The notes under the pieces were generated by a model. That model made no database searches. It had not been told where the DNA came from and saw only the letters and a list, made by a program, of their open reading frames with translations. 64,000 nucleotides of DNA from Pelovirga terrestris (lineage in GTDB: Bacteria; Desulfobacterota; Desulfuromonadia; Desulfuromonadales; Geopsychrobacteraceae), in contig NZ_JACWUN010000012.1 in NCBI RefSeq assembly GCF_014773365.1, forward strand, positions 1 to 64,000, in the 5' to 3' direction. Below are positions 25,905 through 35,643 of the stretch, piece after piece (positions within the stretch are counted from its first letter, which is position 1; each line of letters begins with the position of its first letter). The translations under genes and the position numbers were made by a program.

Positions 25905-25935
25905 TGCTGTTGTTGTGGCGATTAAATATTGAAAC

Positions 25936-25982
25936 GTAGGGGCAGGGTCACCCTGCCCTGGGAGCGAAAACCGCGCCCCTAC
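25936..25982. repeat. REP-like palindrome GTAGGGG...CCCCTAC
   Basis: An outer inverted repeat GTAGGGG/CCCCTAC (25936-25942, 25976-25982) surrounds an inner one GGGCAGGG/CCCTGCCC (25940-25947, 25951-25958). It lies between rng and the transposase-like gene and could serve as rng terminator structure. Confidence 0.7.
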
Positions 25983-26059
25983 ACCACCGCATAATTCCGC
26001 TATTTGTACACCGGCTTTGATTTAAACGAGACATTCCCTTTTTGACAACAGGGTTGATG

Positions 26060-27004
26060 ATGGCACGTAAACCGCGACTGCATTTTCCCGGCGCTATCTA
26101 CCATGTGAGCCTGCGCGCCAATGGTGCTCAGCAGGTCTGTACCGATGTCGCTGATTACACCCGGTTGTTGCTGCTGATACAGGAGGGGATAGAAAAGTTC
26201 GGCCACCGGGTTCACGCCTACGTGCTGCTGCCGACGGAAGTTCGGCTGGTGGTGGAGGTTGATGACGTGCCCCTGGCGCGGATAATGCAGCAGCTGGGAT
26301 TTCGCTACACCCGTTGGTTTAATGATCGTCATCAGCAGCAGGGGCATCTGTTTCAGGGGCGCTACAAGGCGATTTTGATCGATCCGGAGCGCTATCTGCT
26401 GTCTTTGGTGCGTGATCTGCATCTGGCGGCGGTGACCGGCGCGGTTGATAGTGATCCGATGGGTTATCCGTGGAGCAGCCATCGTGCCTATTGTGGCCGG
26501 GAGCAGGTGCTGTGGCTGACCCGGACCCTGGTATTCTCTCACTTTGAAGAAACCGGCATCCGCGCCCTGATGCGTTTTCATGCCTATGTCAATGAGGGTC
26601 TGGTTGAACCGGCAGGGTTGAGTTTTTATTGCGGTGGGGACTATGATCCGCGGATCCTGGGAGATAAAGATTATGCCCGCAGTGCCCTCAAGCTGGCACG
26701 CCAGATCTGCCCTCCGGAGGTTGAGCCGGAACGGTTGCTGGCACTGGTGCTGAGGGATTTTGGTCTGACCGAAGCAGAGCTGGCGGCGGCCGGCAAGAAC
26801 CGTCAATGCGCGCAGGCACGGGCCTTTTTAGGCTGGCTGTGTCTGGAAACGGCCGGTATGACCCTGACCGCTCTGGGTCAGCGGCTGGGCCGCGACGTCT
26901 CCTCATTAAGTTCGGCGATCCGCCGTTTGCAACTGGCAGCAAAAACAGATACACAGCTGCTCGAGCGTTATCAATACTTGTATGAAAAATCCCTGAAGCC
27001 ATAG
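26060..27004 (+). CDS. REP-associated (Y1/IS200-like) transposase relative lacking the HUH motif
   Basis: A 314-residue protein. Residues 1-130 align well with REP-associated tyrosine transposases: MARKPRLHFPGAIYHVSLR, FGHRVHAYVLLP, then GHLFQGRYKAILID and YPWSSHRAYCG. At the position where the family has its catalytic NHxH (HUH) motif the protein reads TEVR, near residues 58-61, so both metal-binding histidines are gone. The tyrosine helix (RYTRWFN) persists. The C-terminal approximately 100 residues end in LGQRLGRDVSSLSSAIRRL, like the DnaA-type DNA-binding module often fused to this family. It is probably a DNA-binding protein without transposase activity. ATG at 26057 or 26060. Confidence 0.8.
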   Translation: MARKPRLHFPGAIYHVSLRANGAQQVCTDVADYTRLLLLIQEGIEKFGHRVHAYVLLPTEVRLVVEVDDVPLARIMQQLGFRYTRWFNDRHQQQGHLFQGRYKAILIDPERYLLSLVRDLHLAAVTGAVDSDPMGYPWSSHRAYCGREQVLWLTRTLVFSHFEETGIRALMRFHAYVNEGLVEPAGLSFYCGGDYDPRILGDKDYARSALKLARQICPPEVEPERLLALVLRDFGLTEAELAAAGKNRQCAQARAFLGWLCLETAGMTLTALGQRLGRDVSSLSSAIRRLQLAAKTDTQLLERYQYLYEKSLKP

Positions 27005-27025
27005 CCCTGCACAGCACTCTATCGT

Positions 27026-28366
27026 TCAGCTTTCTTCCTCCTCCATCAGTTCTTCATCTGCTTCTCTGAAGTCGAGCAGGATCATGCCGCTGAACATACT
27101 GCCGCGATAAATTTCGAGCCGCAATAAGCGACCGCTGCGATCAACCGAGCCCTTGTCCCCTTCAATCGGGGTCGCCAGATCGGGCCACTCTTCCCCATGT
27201 CCGGCCAGGGTGAACCGATAATCGGGCAGGGGTTCAATCCGGACGTGGGAACTGATCGGCAAAATGGTGCCCGGGATGACCTCCAGCTGGTTGCCGTCGA
27301 TGATCATGGGGATCTTTGTGAGATCGGCGGCAATCTCTATCGGGCGCGGGTGGAGCAGGGCCAGACGGTTGTTGCCGTAGTGGATGCGATAGCCCTCCCC
27401 TTCGGGCTGCAGGGAAATCAGCGGATTGACCACGCTGATGCTGGTCTGGGGATTGACGGGCAGAGGAAAGTCATAGAGGTTGCGGTTCATCTGGTTCAGA
27501 TCAAGGTGGATGCGTCCCTGCGCCAACGTCATTTGAGCATCTTCGCGGATAACCCGGGCAACGGCCTGGGGGGTCAGTTCAAAATCCCGGCTGAAGGTGA
27601 TACCGAGCTGGTTCATCAAGGCTTCGAGGGCCAGCAGGTGATAGTAGGTGCGGAGACTTACCGGGTGGGTTTTGCTGGCTTCAAAGGAGAGGGCCGGCTT
27701 GCCGTGGCGCAGGGCAAACCAGCTTAAGGACTGACGGGTTGCAGCGTCATGCTCCAGGGTGGCAGTACGCATATTCTTGATTTCAAAAAGGTCGTCGGCG
27801 CCAAGGACCTGGGGTTCAATGTGGGCGGCAACAGCCGCAGCCAGCCGCTGCAGCTCGCCGAAACGGGTGCCGGGCAGGCGTTCCTGGTCGATCACAACCG
27901 ACTGTCCCCAGCTGTCAGGATTCTTCAGTCGGCTGATCCGTTCGGGGTGGTAGAAACCACTGCCGTCATGGAGGTTGACGAGTAAGTCGACCTGCTGATC
28001 CAGCACCATCTCCTTGATTCTGGCGATGCTGTCATAAAGGGGATCGCTGCGCTCGATGTGGGCAAACTTCAGATTCATCTCGCCGCGCTCGCGCAGCAGG
28101 ATAGCCCGGGGGTGAAGATCAGGGACAACCCACAGCTGGCCGGATGTGATCTGATAGCGGGTGATCAGGGTTGCCGCCGCATGGATACCACCGGGCTCAT
28201 CGCCATCGATGCCGGCGGTGACCAGCAGGGTCGGCCCGGGGGCAACCCCGGAGTTGCGGACAAAGGAAAAATCTGCCGAAGCCGGTGCCGTGCAGATAAG
28301 GATGAGCATGAGGGCGCACAGCAGGTGGTGCATATCGGCTGCGACAGGTGAAGTTAACGGGCGCAT
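27026..28366 (-). CDS. M99-type (Csd4-like) carboxypeptidase, exported
   Basis: A 446-residue protein with a signal peptide (hydrophobic LLCALMLILICTA, cleavage after ASA). It has the AGIDGDEPGG block and the NLHDGSGFYHP block that mark the Csd4/M99 family of zinc carboxypeptidases, which trim peptidoglycan tripeptides and affect cell shape. In Csd4 the zinc ligands are Gln, Glu and His; here the first is aspartate (GIDGDE) while Glu and His remain. The C-terminal half is beta-rich with an acidic tail. AAGGA supports the ATG at 28366; a second ATG at 28333 would start the signal peptide more tightly. It stands alone, convergent with the preceding gene. Confidence 0.75.
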   Translation of the reverse strand: MRPLTSPVAADMHHLLCALMLILICTAPASADFSFVRNSGVAPGPTLLVTAGIDGDEPGGIHAAATLITRYQITSGQLWVVPDLHPRAILLRERGEMNLKFAHIERSDPLYDSIARIKEMVLDQQVDLLVNLHDGSGFYHPERISRLKNPDSWGQSVVIDQERLPGTRFGELQRLAAAVAAHIEPQVLGADDLFEIKNMRTATLEHDAATRQSLSWFALRHGKPALSFEASKTHPVSLRTYYHLLALEALMNQLGITFSRDFELTPQAVARVIREDAQMTLAQGRIHLDLNQMNRNLYDFPLPVNPQTSISVVNPLISLQPEGEGYRIHYGNNRLALLHPRPIEIAADLTKIPMIIDGNQLEVIPGTILPISSHVRIEPLPDYRFTLAGHGEEWPDLATPIEGDKGSVDRSGRLLRLEIYRGSMFSGMILLDFREADEELMEEEES

Positions 28367-28500
28367 GGACGATTCCTTCGTAAGTAAGCGGGGAACGAAG
28401 GTCTATCCTAGAGAAGGGAGCGGGTCCCTGTAAAGATGATTTATCATCACCCGGAGAGATCGACAGGTGCTCGACCTCTCCGGGCTGTTGGCTTGCTGCC

Positions 28501-30243
28501 TTAAGGCGTTATTGCAGCCCAGGCCGGGATGACATTGATGGTAATGTCAAAAATCGGAATGGCGAGCAGATAGGTGAACACAACCGCAATAATAATGCTG
28601 AGGATATTCAAACCAAAACCGCTTTTGGCCATCTGCGGAATGGTGACATAGCCGGAACCGAACACAATGGCATTCGGTGGTGTCGCAACCGGTAGCATAA
28701 AGGCGCAACTTGCAGCGACCGCGGCCGGAATCAGCAACAGCATCGGGTTCTGTCCCAGTCCGATGGCAATGGCAGCGAGGATCGGCATGACCATGGCTGC
28801 TGTTGCCGTGTTGGACGTCAGTTCGGTGAGAAAAATAATCAACGCGGTCACCGCGATAACCAGCACCAGAACCGGTGCATTTTCCAGCAAGGTTACCTGC
28901 TGACCGATCCATTCCGCCAGTTTGGTGACCTTAAAGCCCTCCGCCAACGCGAGACCGCCACCAAAAAGCACCAGAACCCCCCAGGGCATTTTGCTCGCCC
29001 AATGCCAGTCCATGACAAAGATATTTTTCTTTAAATTGATGGGGATCAGAAACAGAACCAGAGCGCCGGTCATGGCGATGGCCGCATCGGTGATCATGGC
29101 CGGATCGGGAAACAGAAAACCAAGTTGTTTGCGAAAAATCCAGGAGAGCGCGGTCAACCCAAAAACCAGCGCTGTCCAGCGTTCCCCGGCATTCATGCTG
29201 CCCATTTTGCGCAATTCTTCGGTGATCAGATCGCGACCGCCGGGAACTTTTTTCAATTTCATCGGATTGGCAACCCGGGTCAGCCACAACCAGCACAGCG
29301 GCAGCATGATAACAACCAGGGGGACGCCAAAGCTCATCCAGGTGGCAAAAGTGATTTCATAGCCGTAGGTCTTGTTCAGATAACCGGCCAGAACCGTATT
29401 CGGGGGGGTGCCGATCAGGGTCGCGACGCCGCCGATAGATGCAGCATAGGCGATACCGAGCATCAGGTTGAGGCCAAAGTTAAAGTTGCCTTGGGAAAAA
29501 TCGATGGTTTTGTCGAGCCCCTCTTTTTTTCCCTCGTCGATCACATGGGCAATGATCGCCAGGCCGATCGGCATCATCATGACGGTGGTGGCGGTATTGG
29601 AAACAAAAGCCGAGAGGGCGGCGGTGGCGACCATGAAACCGAAGATCAGTCGGGGTGGTGAAAAGCCGACGACCTTAACGATATTCATGGCAATCCGTCG
29701 ATGCAGGTTCCAGCGCTGCATCGCCAGAGCGATGATAAATCCACCCATAAACAGATAGATGAGATGGCTGGCGTAAGGGGCGGTGGCCTTGCCCGTCGCC
29801 ATAATCCCCATCAGCGGAAACAAAGCGATCGGTAACAAACTGGTGGCGGGTATCGGCAATGATTCACACATCCACCAGGTGGCCATCAAAAAAGCGATTG
29901 CGGCCATTTTCTGGGCGGTTGGTTCCATCCCCGCCGGGGTTGGAATAATCAACATCAGCGCAAACAACAATGGTCCCAGCCAAAGGCCGATCATCTGGCG
30001 GCGGTTGTATTCACGGGGGTCCCCTTCTTCAATCCCCCCCGGTCCCGATTTAAGCCGAGAAGAATGCTCAGCCGGGGCTTCTTCCAGCTCATCAGCAAGG
30101 TCAGCATCGCGCTCCAGTTGGTTCTTGCTGAACAGCAGATGTTCTTTAGTCAGGCGCCTGGCCATCGCTTTCGGACTGAAAACAAACAGGGATTTGGTTT
30201 CATCGTGCATTCGCCAGAGGCGATCCCATACAGGTGCGATCAT
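28501..30243 (-). CDS. DASS (SLC13) family sodium:dicarboxylate transporter
   Basis: A 580-residue protein with a charged cytoplasmic N-terminus of about 85 residues and at least 11 predicted membrane segments. Both signature SNT motifs are present (SNTATTVMM and TSNTATAAM), which bind sodium and substrate in this family, along with two TPPN turns. The likely substrates are succinate, malate or other C4-dicarboxylates, or sulfate; this cannot be decided from sequence. The start at 30243 is chosen for the AAGGAG at proper spacing. The extended N-terminus is longer than in most relatives. A transporter for dicarboxylates would suit the methylmalonyl-CoA/succinate metabolism seen at 8.6-13 kb. 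Confidence 0.88.
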   Translation of the reverse strand: MIAPVWDRLWRMHDETKSLFVFSPKAMARRLTKEHLLFSKNQLERDADLADELEEAPAEHSSRLKSGPGGIEEGDPREYNRRQMIGLWLGPLLFALMLIIPTPAGMEPTAQKMAAIAFLMATWWMCESLPIPATSLLPIALFPLMGIMATGKATAPYASHLIYLFMGGFIIALAMQRWNLHRRIAMNIVKVVGFSPPRLIFGFMVATAALSAFVSNTATTVMMMPIGLAIIAHVIDEGKKEGLDKTIDFSQGNFNFGLNLMLGIAYAASIGGVATLIGTPPNTVLAGYLNKTYGYEITFATWMSFGVPLVVIMLPLCWLWLTRVANPMKLKKVPGGRDLITEELRKMGSMNAGERWTALVFGLTALSWIFRKQLGFLFPDPAMITDAAIAMTGALVLFLIPINLKKNIFVMDWHWASKMPWGVLVLFGGGLALAEGFKVTKLAEWIGQQVTLLENAPVLVLVIAVTALIIFLTELTSNTATAAMVMPILAAIAIGLGQNPMLLLIPAAVAASCAFMLPVATPPNAIVFGSGYVTIPQMAKSGFGLNILSIIIAVVFTYLLAIPIFDITINVIPAWAAITP

Positions 30244-30487
30244 TGATTGAACTCCTTTGTGGCAGGTTAAGGGCGCGAAAAAGCGCTCAGATAAAATTTG
30301 AAAAGCCATCCACCTTCAGCAAAAGCGGCGCCAACGCTGTCAGTAGAACAATAGATTAGTTTGAATCTGGAGCTAAATGACTGATATTGAATAAGTTAAA
30401 AAATAATGGGAACGGCTATGCCGGTGGCTGGATAACGCTGTTAGGCACCAGTGATCATAGCTGCCCCGAGGTGGATTTGCGCAATAT

Positions 30488-30505
30488 ATGGCTAAATTTA
30501 GCCAT
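30488..30505. promoter_or_regulatory. Perfect 18-bp palindrome, candidate operator
   Basis: ATGGCTAAATTTAGCCAT is fully symmetric and lies in the divergent gap between the DASS transporter and rplU, about 245 bases upstream of the transporter start. It has the size of a dimeric regulator site. The rest of 30310-30700 holds no gene; a diverged fragment like element A (GGTATCTGATCAGC) occurs near 30563. Confidence 0.45.
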
Positions 30506-30708
30506 AAGTGGTTGGCGCCGAGTGTGCAGGGTAAAGTTAAAACGTTAGTTGAAAAATGGACCAGGTATCTGATCAGCATAAGGGCCGAAGGTCCGGTGGT
30601 GATTTCGACAGCTTGGGGGCTGAGCCTTTGGTAGGTGGCGATACCTGTGAAAAAAAGTTGTAGATTCGTAATCAGCTGCGCGCGGGGAAGTTTTTGCCGG
30701 CAAATTTC

Positions 30709-30737
30709 TTGACAGGGTCCTGGTGTATGGTTATAGT
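30709..30737 (+). promoter_or_regulatory. Sigma70-type promoter of rplU-rpmA
   Basis: TTGACA, a 17-base spacer and TATAGT, close to consensus, 65 bases upstream of the rplU start. It suits a strongly expressed ribosomal operon. Confidence 0.85.
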
Positions 30738-30801
30738 CCTGCGTTGCGGCGCAATTCCTGCGTTTGCAGTATGAAGACTTTTCAAGAGGAGAATGTCAAC
30801 A

Positions 30802-31110
30802 ATGTATGCGGTGATCAAGACCGGAGGAAAACAGTACAAAGTTTCCGAAGGCGACCTGTTCAAGGTCGAAATGATCGATGGCGCGGTGGGTGATACCATC
30901 GAGCTCGATCAAGTCCTCATGGTCGGTGGCGCAGAGGTTAAACTCGGAACACCTCTCGTACCAGGTGCCAAGGTTAAGGCACAGATCGTTGCCCAGGAAA
31001 AAGACAAGAAGATTCTGGTCTTTAAATCCAAGCGACGTGGAGGTAATCGTAAGAAATACGGCCACCGTCAACCCATTACCCGGCTTAAAGTCGCGGCGAT
31101 TGAAGCTTAA
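30802..31110 (+). CDS. rplU: 50S ribosomal protein L21
   Basis: The 102-residue product begins MYAVIKTGGKQYKV and contains the basic RRGGNRKKYGHRQP stretch of L21, which binds 23S rRNA. The ATG at 30802 is chosen to match the family start; another ATG nine bases earlier sits too close to the AGAGGAG. It is the first gene of the L21-L27-Obg group. Confidence 0.97.
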   Translation: MYAVIKTGGKQYKVSEGDLFKVEMIDGAVGDTIELDQVLMVGGAEVKLGTPLVPGAKVKAQIVAQEKDKKILVFKSKRRGGNRKKYGHRQPITRLKVAAIEA

Positions 31111-31122
31111 GGAGGCGATCTC

Positions 31123-31377
31123 ATGGCTCATAAGAAAGCTGCCGGTAGTTCGAGAAACGGCCGGGACAGTGCAGGTAAAAGGCTCGGTGTCAAGCGCTTT
31201 GGCGGCCAGCAGGTAAGCGCCGGTTCAATCCTGGTGCGTCAGCGTGGTACCACCTTCCACCCCGGCAACAATGTCGGTTGTGGTAAAGACTATACCCTGT
31301 TTGCTCTTGTTGACGGGGTGGTGACGTTTGAAACAAAAGCCAAAGGACGGAAACAGATCAGCGTTTACGCGGCCTGA
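31123..31377 (+). CDS. rpmA: 50S ribosomal protein L27
   Basis: The 84-residue product begins [16 protein letters not shown], the standard L27 N-terminus that reaches the peptidyl-transferase centre, with no cleavable extension. It follows rplU by 12 bases and has AAGGAGG before the start. Confidence 0.98.
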   Translation: MAHKKAAGSSRNGRDSAGKRLGVKRFGGQQVSAGSILVRQRGTTFHPGNNVGCGKDYTLFALVDGVVTFETKAKGRKQISVYAA

Positions 31378-31400
31378 TCCTTTTGCGTGATCACTGGTTC

Positions 31401-31440
31401 TGAAAAACCCGGTACTGCCTGTCAGTTGCCGGGTTTTTCA
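31401..31440 (+). terminator. Terminator of rplU-rpmA
   Basis: A perfect 12-bp stem TGAAAAACCCGG/CCGGGTTTTTCA with a 16-base loop, followed by GTTTG. It may partly uncouple obgE from the ribosomal protein genes. Confidence 0.8.
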
Positions 31441-31477
31441 GTTTGAGCACAGGTCTTCGGGTGCGGGTTAAGGCGAT

Positions 31478-32509
31478 ATGAAGTTTGTTGATCAGGTAAA
31501 AATTGACGTCAAGGCCGGCGATGGCGGACGCGGTTGTCTGTCGTTCCGGCGCGAGAAGTTTATCCCCAGAGGTGGCCCTGATGGCGGCGATGGCGGTCGT
31601 GGTGGCGACGTGGTATTTATTGTCGACAGTGGCCTTTCGACCCTGCTTGATTACCGCTATATGCGTCATTACCGGGCGCAGAACGGCGCGCCGGGGATGG
31701 GAAAAAACATGCACGGCAAGAGTGGTGAACGGCTGGAGCTGAGGGTGCCGCCGGGAACCCTGATCTACGATGACGCCAGCGGAGAAATCCTGGCTGATTT
31801 GACCGATGAAAATACCGAATTGCTGCTGCTTAAGGGTGGCCAGGGGGGGCGTGGTAATGCCCGTTTTGCCACCAGCACGAATCGTGCCCCGCGACATGCC
31901 CAGCCGGGCATCGCCGGCGAGGAAAAAACCCTGCGGCTGGAACTGAAACTCCTTGCTGATGTTGGCCTGGTCGGTCTGCCCAATGCCGGCAAGTCGACCC
32001 TGATTTCAGCCATTTCTGCCGCCCGCCCGAAGATTGCCGATTATCCATTTACCACCCTGATTCCCAATCTGGGGGTTGTGCGTTATGGTGGTTACAAGAC
32101 ACTGGTAGTGGCCGATATCCCCGGCCTGATCGCCGGCGCCAGTCAGGGGCAGGGGCTGGGTACCCGCTTTTTGCGCCACGTTGAGCGCACCGATCTGTTT
32201 CTGCATCTGGTTGATCTGTCCTGTATGCAAAGTGGGGATGCCTTCGATAATTTCCAGATGATCAATAACGAGTTGCGCCGGCATGATGAATCCCTGGCCT
32301 TAAAGCCGCAGCTGGTGGTGTTGACCAAGATCGATGTGCCCGAGGTGCGTGAGGGGATCGATGAATACCGGCAGCATTTTGAAGCCCTGGGCTATCCGGT
32401 GCTGGCCATTTCGGCGGTGACTGGTGAGGGAGTCAAGGAGCTGGTTCATGCCCTTGGCCGCGAACTGGAGCGACTGCGCCGCGGCGCAGAGGATGAAGAG
32501 GATGAGTGA
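31478..32509 (+). CDS. obgE: GTPase ObgE/CgtA
   Basis: The 343-residue product has a glycine-rich Obg fold (residues 1-158; GDGGRGCLSF, GGDGGRGGDV), then a G domain with GLPNAGKST, DIPGLI and the TKID specificity motif. It acts in late 50S subunit assembly and stress control. It lacks the C-terminal extension of some Obg proteins and ends in a short acidic tail. It lies 100 bases after rpmA, the usual order. Confidence 0.97.
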   Translation: MKFVDQVKIDVKAGDGGRGCLSFRREKFIPRGGPDGGDGGRGGDVVFIVDSGLSTLLDYRYMRHYRAQNGAPGMGKNMHGKSGERLELRVPPGTLIYDDASGEILADLTDENTELLLLKGGQGGRGNARFATSTNRAPRHAQPGIAGEEKTLRLELKLLADVGLVGLPNAGKSTLISAISAARPKIADYPFTTLIPNLGVVRYGGYKTLVVADIPGLIAGASQGQGLGTRFLRHVERTDLFLHLVDLSCMQSGDAFDNFQMINNELRRHDESLALKPQLVVLTKIDVPEVREGIDEYRQHFEALGYPVLAISAVTGEGVKELVHALGRELERLRRGAEDEEDE

Positions 32510-32583
32510 TTCTGATCCTTCACTGCTTGTTGCGGGTAGATCTTTTCAAGTAACTCTGATGAATTGATATAGAATTAAACCTT

Positions 32584-33729
32584 ATGCGAAATGCTTTGTT
32601 TGCCCATGTAAAGCGGGTTGTCATCAAGATTGGCAGTGGCGTTATTTCTAATGCCGCCGGTCTTGAGAATGATCGGGTGGCGTCTATCTCCGAGGATATC
32701 TGCCGGTTGCTCAAATGTGGTCTCGAGGTCGTGGTGGTCTCATCCGGGGCGGTAGCCGCCGGCAAGGGGTCTCTCGGGATTGTTGGGCGACCGCAGACGA
32801 TCCCGCAGAAACAGGCGGCAGCGGCCATTGGCCAGACCCGGATCATGCGCGAGTATCGCGAAACCTTTCAGGCTCACGATTATAATGTTGCCCAGGTGCT
32901 GCTGACCCGCGACGATCTCTCGAATCGCCGCCGTTATTTAAATGCCCGCAATACCGTCATGACCCTGCTGGAGTATGGGGTCACCCCGATCGTTAATGAA
33001 AACGATACGGTGGTGGTGGAGGAAATCCGCTTTGGAGATAACGACAACCTCTCCGCCCTGGTTGCCAGTCTGGTCGAGGCCGATCTGCTGGTAATCCTCT
33101 CTGACGTTGACGGTTTTTACGATCGTGATCCCTCGGCCGATCCGCTGGCGCGGCTGATTCCGCTGGTTGAGCGGGTGACTCCGGAGATCGAAGCCATGGG
33201 TGGCGACTCCCACGGGGTGCTTGGTACCGGCGGCATGAGGAGTAAGCTCAAGGCGGCCAAGCGGGCGGCATTAAGCGGTATCGGCACCCTGATCGTCAAC
33301 GGTCGCACCCCTCATATTGTTACCCGGGTTTTTGCCTGCGAAGAGGTTGGTACTTACGTGTTGCCGGCCCAGTGCAAGTTGACGGCAAAAAAACACTGGA
33401 TCGCTTTTTCCAAAAAGCCGCGGGGCAAGCTGCTGATCGATGCCGGCGGCAAGCGTGCTGTTCTCTATCGTGGCAAGAGCCTGTTGCCGTCGGGCATCAT
33501 TGGTGTTGATGGTGGTTTTGAGCGCGGTGATGCGGTGCGCCTGTGTGACCAGGAGGGTAAGGAGTTTGCCCGTGGCATTACCAGTTATTCGTTGGCTGAA
33601 ATCTTGCGGATTATGGGGAAGCAGTGTTCCCAGATCGAACAGGTTCTCGGCTATAAGTATCGTGATGAGGTGATCTGTCGCGATGATCTGGTGGTGACGG
33701 CAGATCAGGAAGAGGAGGATAGACAATGA
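32584..33729 (+). CDS. proB: Glutamate 5-kinase
   Basis: The 381-residue product has an amino-acid-kinase domain ([24 protein letters not shown]) and a C-terminal PUA domain (about residues 280-365). It carries out the first step of proline synthesis, ATP-dependent phosphorylation of glutamate, and is usually inhibited by proline. It overlaps proA by four bases (ATGA), so the two are translated together. Confidence 0.96.
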   Translation: MRNALFAHVKRVVIKIGSGVISNAAGLENDRVASISEDICRLLKCGLEVVVVSSGAVAAGKGSLGIVGRPQTIPQKQAAAAIGQTRIMREYRETFQAHDYNVAQVLLTRDDLSNRRRYLNARNTVMTLLEYGVTPIVNENDTVVVEEIRFGDNDNLSALVASLVEADLLVILSDVDGFYDRDPSADPLARLIPLVERVTPEIEAMGGDSHGVLGTGGMRSKLKAAKRAALSGIGTLIVNGRTPHIVTRVFACEEVGTYVLPAQCKLTAKKHWIAFSKKPRGKLLIDAGGKRAVLYRGKSLLPSGIIGVDGGFERGDAVRLCDQEGKEFARGITSYSLAEILRIMGKQCSQIEQVLGYKYRDEVICRDDLVVTADQEEEDRQ

Positions 33730-34982
33730 CAATTGCAGAGCAGATGCGTACTCTGGCGGTGGCGGCACGGCAAGCTTCACGGCGCATGGCGACCCTGTCG
33801 ACCAGCACAAAAAATCAGTTACTGGTGACCATGGCAACAAGCCTGGAAACTCATCAGCAGTGGCTTCAGCAGGAAAACAACAAGGATCTGGAGCGCGCCG
33901 GACAAACCGGCATGGCGGCTGCCATGGTTGATCGTTTAACCTTGACCAGTGAGCGCATTGTTGCCATGGCCGACGGTTTGCGCGAAGTTGCCGCCCTGCC
34001 TGATCCGGTTGGCGAAATTACCGGCATGTGGCTGCGACCCAATGGGATTCAGGTCGGTCGCCAGCGGATTCCGCTGGGGGTGATCGGAATCATCTATGAA
34101 TCGCGCCCTAACGTCACTGCCGATGCCGCCGGACTCTGTCTGAAAAGCGGTAACGCAGTTATTCTGCGCGGCGGCTCCGAAGCCCTGGCGTCCAACCAGG
34201 CGATCGGCAAGTTGCTGCAGCAATGTCTGGCTGAACAGGGGCTGCCTGAGGCCGCCTTGCAGGTGGTGACGACCAGTGACCGCAACGCCGTGACCGCATT
34301 GCTCACGCTCGAAGAACAGATTGATCTGATTATCCCGCGTGGCGGGGAGGGGTTGATTCGTTTTGTTGCTGAACATTCACGGATTCCAGTGATTAAACAC
34401 TATAAAGGGGTCTGCCACGTCTATGTTGATGGTGAGGCGGACCTGACCATGGCCGAAGAGATCTGTCTTAACGCCAAGGTCCAACGTCCGGGGGTGTGTA
34501 ACGCCATGGAGACCCTGCTGGTGCATCGGGACAGTGCGGCGGTTTTCGTCCCGCAGATTGTCGCGGCCATGCGTCAGGCCGGGGTTGAGGTGCGTGGTTG
34601 TGACAAAGCCCGACAGCTGGTTGCCGATCTGGTTCCGGCGACGGAGGAAGACTGGTACGCAGAGTATCTTGATCTGATCCTGGCGTTGCGGGTAGTGGAC
34701 GACTTTGATCAGGCCCGTGACCATATCGAAGCCTACGGTTCGTTGCATACCGAAGTGATCGTCACCACCAATTATCAACGTTCCCGGCAGTTTTTGCGTG
34801 AAATCAATTCCAGCGTGGTGATGGTCAATGCCTCCTCGCGCTTTTCCGACGGTAATCAATTGGGGCTGGGGGCGGAGATCGGTATTTCCACCACCAAGCT
34901 TCACTCCTTCGGGCCGATGGGACTTGAGGATCTGACGACGCGTAAATTCGTGGTGTTGGGTCAGGGACAGGTGCGCCCATAA
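33726..34982 (+). CDS. proA: Glutamate-5-semialdehyde dehydrogenase
   Basis: The 418-residue product is the gamma-glutamyl phosphate reductase of proline synthesis. It shows [14 protein letters not shown], the [16 protein letters not shown] segment with the catalytic cysteine, and a closing [17 protein letters not shown]-like block (here SSRFSDG). It overlaps proB at its start and precedes nadD by two bases. Confidence 0.97.
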   Translation: MTIAEQMRTLAVAARQASRRMATLSTSTKNQLLVTMATSLETHQQWLQQENNKDLERAGQTGMAAAMVDRLTLTSERIVAMADGLREVAALPDPVGEITGMWLRPNGIQVGRQRIPLGVIGIIYESRPNVTADAAGLCLKSGNAVILRGGSEALASNQAIGKLLQQCLAEQGLPEAALQVVTTSDRNAVTALLTLEEQIDLIIPRGGEGLIRFVAEHSRIPVIKHYKGVCHVYVDGEADLTMAEEICLNAKVQRPGVCNAMETLLVHRDSAAVFVPQIVAAMRQAGVEVRGCDKARQLVADLVPATEEDWYAEYLDLILALRVVDDFDQARDHIEAYGSLHTEVIVTTNYQRSRQFLREINSSVVMVNASSRFSDGNQLGLGAEIGISTTKLHSFGPMGLEDLTTRKFVVLGQGQVRP

Positions 34983-34984
34983 CC

Positions 34985-35623
34985 ATGCGTATCGGTCTGC
35001 TCGGGGGCACCTTTAACCCTATCCACAACGGTCACCTGCACATCGCCCAGGAGGTGCGCAAGAGCTGTCAGCTTGATCAGGTCTGGTTCCTGCCGACCTG
35101 GCAGCCTCCCCACAAGGAGGTTGCGGCAGATGTTTCCTTCGCCCAGCGGCTGGCCATGGTTGAGGCGGCGCTGGCCGATCAGCCTGATTTCGTTGTTTGC
35201 GACCTGGAAGGACAGCGCAAAGGGACCAGCTTTTCGGTGGAAACCCTGTTGCAGCTGCGGCGGGAATATCCGCACCATGAGTTTTTCTTTATCATGGGAC
35301 TCGACTCCTTTCGCGAAATCAGCCTGTGGCACCGTTACCAGGAATTATTCGAACTGGCGCATATTGTTGTGACGGCCCGACCGGGCTTTGCCGGTACCCT
35401 TCAGGAGATGCTCCCGGTTGCTATCGCCGATCGCTTCTGCTATGATTCCCAATCCAAAAAGCTGCGGTTTGACAAGGGTTTTTCCCTCATTCTGGTTGAC
35501 CATACCAGTTATGACATATCCTCTACCCGGATCCGTCAATGGGTTGCGCAGCAGCGCAGCATTGATGGGGTCGTACCGCCGGCCGTGAGCTCTTATATTG
35601 CCACTCACCAACTCTATATTTAG
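34985..35623 (+). CDS. nadD: Nicotinate-nucleotide adenylyltransferase
   Basis: The 212-residue product has the nucleotidyltransferase motif GGTFNPIHNGHL at the start and SSTRIR near the end. It adenylates nicotinate mononucleotide in NAD synthesis. It lies immediately after proA and is followed by rsfS, a common bacterial pairing. Confidence 0.97.
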   Translation: MRIGLLGGTFNPIHNGHLHIAQEVRKSCQLDQVWFLPTWQPPHKEVAADVSFAQRLAMVEAALADQPDFVVCDLEGQRKGTSFSVETLLQLRREYPHHEFFFIMGLDSFREISLWHRYQELFELAHIVVTARPGFAGTLQEMLPVAIADRFCYDSQSKKLRFDKGFSLILVDHTSYDISSTRIRQWVAQQRSIDGVVPPAVSSYIATHQLYI

Positions 35624-35643
35624 CTGATAAAAAGGGAAAGAAT

